Assembly: GCF_014646815.1 (NCBI RefSeq)
Contig: NZ_BMNZ01000009.1
Span: 62,001 to 126,000 of the forward strand
Length of the DNA: 64,000 nt
Direction: 5' to 3'
DNA from: Terrabacter tumescens
GTDB taxonomy: Bacteria > Actinomycetota > Actinomycetes > Actinomycetales > Dermatophilaceae
In this document: piece by piece, positions 59,676 to 64,000 of the stretch
Numbering within the stretch: position 1 is the stretch's first letter
Layout of the letters: each line of letters opens with the position of its first letter
Program-made: the position numbers and the translations under genes
The notes under the pieces: model-generated
The model's database searches: none
Told to the model about the DNA's origin: nothing
Seen by the model: only the letters and a program-made list of their open reading frames with translations

Positions 59676-61538
59676 ATGGGCCACTACAAGAGCAACGTGC
59701 GCGACCTCGAGTTCAACCTGTTCGAGGTCTTCAACCGCCAGGACGTCCTCGGACAGGGCATCTATGCCGACGTCGACGTCGACGCGGCCAAGGACATCCT
59801 CCGCGAGGTCTCGCGCCTCGCCGAGAACGAGCTGGCCGACAGCCTGCTCGACAGCGACCGCAACCCTCCGGTCTACGACCCCGCCAGCCAGACCGTGACG
59901 ATGCCCGAGTCGTTCAAGCGCTCGTTCAAGGCCTACGTCGACGGCGACTGGGGCAACCTCGACGTCCCGGCCGAGCTCGGCGGCATGGTCGTCCCGGCCT
60001 CGCTGCGCTGGTCCGTCGCCGAGATGGTCTGCGGCGCCAACCCGGCCGTCCACATGTTCACGGCGAGCTACTCCTTCGCCAACCTGCTCTGGCACCTCGG
60101 CAACGACGACCAGAAGAAGCTGGCCAAGCACATCGTCGACAAGGCCTGGCACACCACGATGGTGCTGACCGAGCCCGACGCGGGCTCCGACGTCGGCGCC
60201 GGCCGTACCAAGGCCGTCCAGCAGCCCGACGGCACGTGGCACATCACGGGCGTCAAGCGCTTCATCACCTCGGCCGAGTCCGACATGGTCGACAACGTCG
60301 TCCACTTCGTCCTCGCCCGCCCCGAGGGCGCCGGCCCCGGCACCAAGGGTCTCAGCCTCTTCATCGTCCCGAAGTTCCACGTCGACCTCAAGACCGGTGA
60401 GCTCGGCGAGCGCAACGGCGCCCACGTCACCAACGTCGAGCACAAGATGGGCCTCAAGGTCAGCACGACGTGCGAGGTCACCTTCGGCGAGCACGAGCCC
60501 GCGGTCGGCACCCTCCTCGGCGACGTCCACGACGGCATCGCCCAGATGTTCAAGGTCATCGAGAACGCGCGGATGTTCGTCGGCACCAAGGCGATCGCCA
60601 CGCTGTCGACCGGCTACCTCAACGCGCTCGAGTACGCCAAGGAGCGCGTCCAGGGCGCCGACCTCACGCAGATGACCGACAAGGCCGCGCCGCGCGTCAC
60701 CATCACGCACCACCCCGACGTGCGCCGGTCGCTCATGCTCCAGAAGGCGTACGCCGAGGGCCTGCGTGCGCTCGTGCTCTACACCGCGAGCCAGCAGGAC
60801 GCCGTGAGCCAGGCGCAGGCCGGCAACCCGGCGGCGCCGCTCGAGAAGGGCTCCGACGCGGCCCTCGCCAACAAGATCAGCGACCTCATGCTGCCGCTCG
60901 TCAAGGGCCTCGGCTCGGAGCGCGCGTGGGTGCTGCTCGGCACGGAGTCCCTGCAGACGTACGGCGGTTCGGGCTTCCTGCAGGACTATCCGATCGAGCA
61001 GTACGTCCGCGACGCGAAGATCGACACGCTCTACGAGGGCACGACCGCCATCCAGGGCCTCGACTTCTTCTTCCGCAAGATCGTCCGCGACAAGGGCCAG
61101 GCCCTGCAGCACGTCGCCGGCCAGATCCAGGAGTTCGCCAAGGACCTCGGCGGCTCGCTCGACACCGAGCGCGAGCTGCTCGGCAAGGCGCTCGAGGACA
61201 TCCAGGGCATCGTCGGCCACATGATCGGCGACCTCATGAAGAGCGACCCGCGCATGGGTGGCGACACCGCCAACCTCTACAAGGTCGGCCAGAACACGAC
61301 GCGGCTGCTCCTGTCCGCCGGTGACCTCGTCGTCGGCTGGCTGCTGCTGCGCCAGGCCGAGGTCGCCCAGAAGGCCCTCGACGGCGGCGCCGCCGGCAAG
61401 GACGCCGACTTCTACCGCGGCAAGGTGGCGGCGGCGTCGTTCTACGCCAAGAACGTCCTGCCGAAGATCGCCGCCGAGCGCGCGATCGCCGAGGCCACCG
61501 ACAACGACCTCATGGACGTGCCCGAGTCGGCCTTCTGA
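59676..61538 (+). CDS. Acyl-CoA dehydrogenase (FadE-type, long form with C-terminal domain)
   Basis: A 620-residue flavoprotein that introduces the 2,3 double bond in acyl-CoA for beta-oxidation. Domain order is N-terminal extension, middle domain with [15 protein letters not shown] near residue 165 and [10 protein letters not shown] near 195, then the C-terminal helical domain. The catalytic Glu lies in [14 protein letters not shown] near 452. The extra C-terminal 120 residues belong to the VLCAD-like long class. No signal peptide, cytosolic. Preceded by paired repeats likely bound by a fatty-acid-responsive repressor and followed by a hairpin terminator. Confidence 0.93.
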   Translation: MGHYKSNVRDLEFNLFEVFNRQDVLGQGIYADVDVDAAKDILREVSRLAENELADSLLDSDRNPPVYDPASQTVTMPESFKRSFKAYVDGDWGNLDVPAELGGMVVPASLRWSVAEMVCGANPAVHMFTASYSFANLLWHLGNDDQKKLAKHIVDKAWHTTMVLTEPDAGSDVGAGRTKAVQQPDGTWHITGVKRFITSAESDMVDNVVHFVLARPEGAGPGTKGLSLFIVPKFHVDLKTGELGERNGAHVTNVEHKMGLKVSTTCEVTFGEHEPAVGTLLGDVHDGIAQMFKVIENARMFVGTKAIATLSTGYLNALEYAKERVQGADLTQMTDKAAPRVTITHHPDVRRSLMLQKAYAEGLRALVLYTASQQDAVSQAQAGNPAAPLEKGSDAALANKISDLMLPLVKGLGSERAWVLLGTESLQTYGGSGFLQDYPIEQYVRDAKIDTLYEGTTAIQGLDFFFRKIVRDKGQALQHVAGQIQEFAKDLGGSLDTERELLGKALEDIQGIVGHMIGDLMKSDPRMGGDTANLYKVGQNTTRLLLSAGDLVVGWLLLRQAEVAQKALDGGAAGKDADFYRGKVAAASFYAKNVLPKIAAERAIAEATDNDLMDVPESAF

Positions 61539-61550
61539 GCCATCCCTCAC

Positions 61551-61592
61551 GACGAGGCGCCCTCCCCACCTCGGGGACGGGCGCCTCCTCGT
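61551..61592. terminator. Terminator between the convergent acyl-CoA dehydrogenase and GNAT genes
   Basis: GACGAGGCGCCC and GGGCGCCTCCTCGTC form a 12-bp stem with one bulged base and a 16-base loop, 12 bp after the dehydrogenase stop. Confidence 0.72.
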
Positions 61593-61635
61593 CTCTCAGC
61601 AGTCCTCGTCGACCTCGCGACGATCGCGTATGCCG

Positions 61636-62643
61636 TCAGGCCAGGGAGCGCTGGTAGGCGGGGTTGCGCTCGACGACGCGGAAGCCGAGGTCCTCGTTGA
61701 TCGAGACCATCCACGAGTTCGTGTCGTCGTTGGTCGTGATGACCCGCGAGCGCTCGGGATGGTCCGTCTGCAGGCGCCGGAGGTTCTCGACCTTGACCGC
61801 CATGCCGAGGCGGCGGCCCCGATGTGCCTTGTGCACCAAGGTCCCCCACTGCCACGCGACCGACGGCGCACCCGCCGGCAGCATGAGGTCGGTGTAGGCG
61901 ACGACGTCACCCGTCGCCTCGTGGACGGCCACCGTCGTGACCCTGGTGCGTCCCTGCCGGAGGAAGAGCTCGAGGTGCTCCTGGTAGCGTGCGGGCGTGA
62001 GGCTCTCCTCCTCGAACTCGATGTCGCCGGTGGGTGCGTCGACGCCGAGCTGGTTCATCACGGCGCACAGGGACGGCTGGAGCGCGGCCGGGACGCCGCC
62101 GACATGGGTCTCGAGCCGGTAGCCGCCCTCCCAACGGGTGCGGGCGTGCTCGGCGTGGCGGGCGAGCAGGTCGTCGTCGACGGGCAGCTCGAGGTGGCGG
62201 GTGATCTCGGTGTTGCTGAGGCGGAAGCCGTGCTTCTCCGCGAAGCGGCCGTAGGGGTGGCCGTCGGCGCCGGCCGGGACGATGCAGTCGGTGACGAGGG
62301 TGGGCCGGCCGACCTCCGTGGCTCGGCCGACGATGCGCTCCACGAGGGCCGAGCCCGCGCCGCGCCGGCGGTGGGCAGGGTCGACCTGGACGTCGTGCCA
62401 CACCATCGAGGTGTTGTCGTCCATCGGCAGCCAGATGGTGGCGACGCCCACGAGGTCGTCGCCGTCCCACGCTCCCCACATCTCCATGGGCTCGGCCTTG
62501 TCGACGTGCCTCCACTCGACGAGCGTCTCTGCCAGTGAAGGCGGTTCGTTCCACGGCCGCTCGTGGTTCTTGCTGGCGACGATGACGTCGTACGCCCGGG
62601 TGCAGACCGCGTCGTCGTCCACGTCGATGAGTCTCGTCTCCAT
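61636..62643 (-). CDS. Protein with two GNAT acetyltransferase domains
   Basis: A 335-residue protein. The first GNAT domain (residues about 20 to 165) has the acetyl-CoA loop VDPAHRRRGAGSALVERIVG near 92. The second (about 190 to 330) has HKAHRGRRLGMAVKVENL near 275. Both keep the Q/RxxGxG/A-type loop. Such two-domain proteins occur in antibiotic self-resistance (mycothiol synthase MshD is a related case), but the MshD signature is not evident. Cytosolic. Substrate unknown. The ATG at 62643 fits the domain boundary. Confidence 0.85.
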   Translation of the reverse strand: METRLIDVDDDAVCTRAYDVIVASKNHERPWNEPPSLAETLVEWRHVDKAEPMEMWGAWDGDDLVGVATIWLPMDDNTSMVWHDVQVDPAHRRRGAGSALVERIVGRATEVGRPTLVTDCIVPAGADGHPYGRFAEKHGFRLSNTEITRHLELPVDDDLLARHAEHARTRWEGGYRLETHVGGVPAALQPSLCAVMNQLGVDAPTGDIEFEEESLTPARYQEHLELFLRQGRTRVTTVAVHEATGDVVAYTDLMLPAGAPSVAWQWGTLVHKAHRGRRLGMAVKVENLRRLQTDHPERSRVITTNDDTNSWMVSINEDLGFRVVERNPAYQRSLA

Positions 62644-62699
62644 GGCACGACGGTAGGTGCCACCACGCTCCCCCGGCCACCGACTTTGCCCGGCGCTGC

Positions 62700-62769
62700 G
62701 CAACACACCGAACAGTCGTCAACCGCACCGGCTGCAACCGCAGCGGTTGACGACTGTTCGGTGTGTTGC
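62700..62769. repeat. Perfect 27-bp inverted repeat
   Basis: Arms 62700-62726 and 62743-62769 are exact complements around a 16-base spacer (ACCGGCTGCAACCGCA). It lies between the GNAT start and the end of the membrane acyltransferase gene, both on the minus strand. It is longer and more perfect than the other terminators in the window. A strong terminator, a small palindromic repeat element or a binding site are possible. Confidence 0.85.
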
Positions 62770-62782
62770 CGGGAGGGAGGTG

Positions 62783-64000
62783 TCAAAGGCGGGCGGTGGG
62801 GGTGGGTCGGGGCCGGGTCGCGCGCAGGAGCAGCAGCCCGAGGGCCAGGACGGCGAAGCCGACGATCGGGGTGACGTCGCCGACGAGGAAGAAGACCGGG
62901 CGGTTGCCGAGCACGTCGACCCCGACGATCGAGACGATGAGGATGCCGAAGAAGAGCACCGCGGCGGACACGGCGGCCACGGGGTCGACCCAACCCCGCT
63001 GCTCGTCACCGGGCCCGGCCGCACCCGCCCCACGCGGGCCACGGTCGAAGCGCACGAAGACCGCGACGAACGCGGCCGTCACCGCCGCCAGCACCGCGAA
63101 GAGCACCGGACGCGTCAGCCACCACGCCCACGACGCGATCGCCGGCTGCTCGATGCCGAGCGCGCGGATCGTCAGGAGCACCGTCATCAGCGCGGTGAGG
63201 TGCCACAGGAAGGCGGTCATGGCGAAGGGGCCGGCCAGCACGACGACCCGCCAGGCCCGCGGCCGGGCGAGGACGCGGGTCATGAGGGGCCGCACCACGA
63301 CGGCCAGGCCGCAGATCCCGATGCCCTGCGCGAGCAAGGCCACCGTCGGTGGCGCCATGTTGGAGACGGCCTCGCCGGGCAGGCCCACCATCGACGTCGG
63401 GTAGGGGCCGACCGTGATGGCCAGACCCATCGCGGCGAAGCCCACGACGGCCATCACCCAACCACGCCCGGTCGTGAGCAACCCGTCACGCCAGGCGAAC
63501 CCGAGCTGGTGCAGCGCCAGCCACACGAGCGCGAAGTTGAGGTTGCCGACGAGCTCGGGACCGCCACCGAAGCGCACCGCGTCGACCAGGCACGCCAGCG
63601 CGACGAGCACGACGACGACGCGAAGTCCCCACCGCCGGTGCAGGTTTCGCATGAGCGGCGCGAACGCACAGGCGCCGAGGTAGATCCCCACGAACCACAG
63701 CAGCTGCGGCACCATGACGAGCGCGTCGCGCGCCAGGCGGCCGGTTTCGCCGGGCCTCGACGTCAGGCCCGTGAGGTCGGCGACGACACCCAGGAGCACG
63801 TAGACCGCGAGGAAGGCGAGGGTGGGGCGCAGGAGGCGAGCGGCCCGCGCGCGGAAGAACGCGGCATACCTCCCCGTGGCCGCCGGATGGCGGCGCTCGA
63901 GCGACTCGAGCGTGTGCGCGTGGGCGACGCCACCGACGAGGAAGAAGAGCGGCATGACCTGGAGCACCCAGGTCAGCGGCTGGAGCGACGGCACGACGGT
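62783..64000 (-). CDS. Membrane acyltransferase, acyltransferase-3 family (5' end outside window)
   Basis: The visible 405 residues hold ten hydrophobic segments and belong to the acyltransferase-3 family of O-acetylases that modify surface polysaccharides or lipids. Typical stretches are VLQVMPLFFLVGGVAHAHTL near the start of the visible part, RAARLLRPTLAFLAVYVLLG, and VPQLLWFVGIYLGACAFAPL. The conserved catalytic His of the first helices lies in or beyond the cut part. The protein continues past the window edge, so the start is not known. Confidence 0.8.
   Translation of the reverse strand, partial: TVVPSLQPLTWVLQVMPLFFLVGGVAHAHTLESLERRHPAATGRYAAFFRARAARLLRPTLAFLAVYVLLGVVADLTGLTSRPGETGRLARDALVMVPQLLWFVGIYLGACAFAPLMRNLHRRWGLRVVVVLVALACLVDAVRFGGGPELVGNLNFALVWLALHQLGFAWRDGLLTTGRGWVMAVVGFAAMGLAITVGPYPTSMVGLPGEAVSNMAPPTVALLAQGIGICGLAVVVRPLMTRVLARPRAWRVVVLAGPFAMTAFLWHLTALMTVLLTIRALGIEQPAIASWAWWLTRPVLFAVLAAVTAAFVAVFVRFDRGPRGAGAAGPGDEQRGWVDPVAAVSAAVLFFGILIVSIVGVDVLGNRPVFFLVGDVTPIVGFAVLALGLLLLRATRPRPTPTARL

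Noticed and set aside
59340-61550. Long minus-strand frame opposite the acyl-CoA dehydrogenase
   Set aside because: Shadow of the plus-strand gene, which has all family motifs; the frame also crosses the tRNA terminator.

Overview
The window is high-GC DNA (roughly 70% G+C by eye) from an actinomycete. Short overlapping genes joined by ATGA or GTGA, a Zur box upstream of a cysteine-free ribosomal protein L33, a c-di-AMP riboswitch on an NlpC/P60 gene and a pSAM2-like int-xis-rep module all point that way. The Micrococcales, perhaps Intrasporangiaceae, are my best guess. That placement is an impression from gene content, not a computed result.

Region 1 (1 to about 11.47 kb) is an integrated element whose left end lies outside the window. 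It opens with an excisionase-like protein and a tyrosine integrase. Next come two small unknown genes, a stretch with two strong hairpins, and a winged-helix gene coupled to a RecA/RepA-like ATPase (a replication-type module). The cargo follows: a lipoprotein, a secreted matrixin-like metalloprotease, a coupled methyltransferase and likely restriction endonuclease, and a coupled HAD phosphatase plus multi-pass membrane protein of unknown role. At its right edge lies the 5' part of a tRNA-Ser(UGA) that lacks its T arm and 3' end. The overall plan resembles a phage satellite or integrative plasmid carrying defence genes.

Region 2 (about 11.5 to 34.5 kb) is chromosomal. It holds cysK-epsC, a membrane (Fe-S) reductase, two secreted proteins, a cytosolic solute-binding-like protein, an aldehyde dehydrogenase operon with its GAF/helix-turn-helix regulator, rpmG with a Zur box, a four-gene osmoprotectant ABC importer, an alpha/beta hydrolase coupled to dcd, an AAA+ ATPase, an SMP-30 protein and tRNA-Gly(CCC).

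Region 3 (34,552 to 55,517) is a 21-kb element integrated in the 3' end of tRNA-Gly(CCC). It is bounded by exact 44-bp direct repeats, the inner one of each pair flanked by a matching 22-bp sequence. Integrase, excisionase and a rolling-circle Rep sit at the left end, but no transfer gene is visible. A decayed IS110-family insertion follows, and a solo copy of its non-coding end lies 12 kb away. The cargo is envelope-themed: a PAP2 phosphatase, a DedA protein, a two-component system and a lipoprotein/two-ATPase/FtsX-type ABC operon, together with mscL, a COG4705-like membrane protein, an Rv0909-like small protein and a 3'-altered nucleotidyltransferase. PAP2, DedA and a regulated ABC exporter together suggest protection or recycling of the undecaprenyl-phosphate carrier. 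That is an inference.

Region 4 (55.5 to 64 kb) is chromosomal again: a VanY-type carboxypeptidase, a CapA-family lipoprotein, an NlpC/P60 hydrolase under a c-di-AMP riboswitch, a divergent tRNA-Gly(UCC), an acyl-CoA dehydrogenase, a double-GNAT protein and a membrane acyltransferase cut by the window edge.
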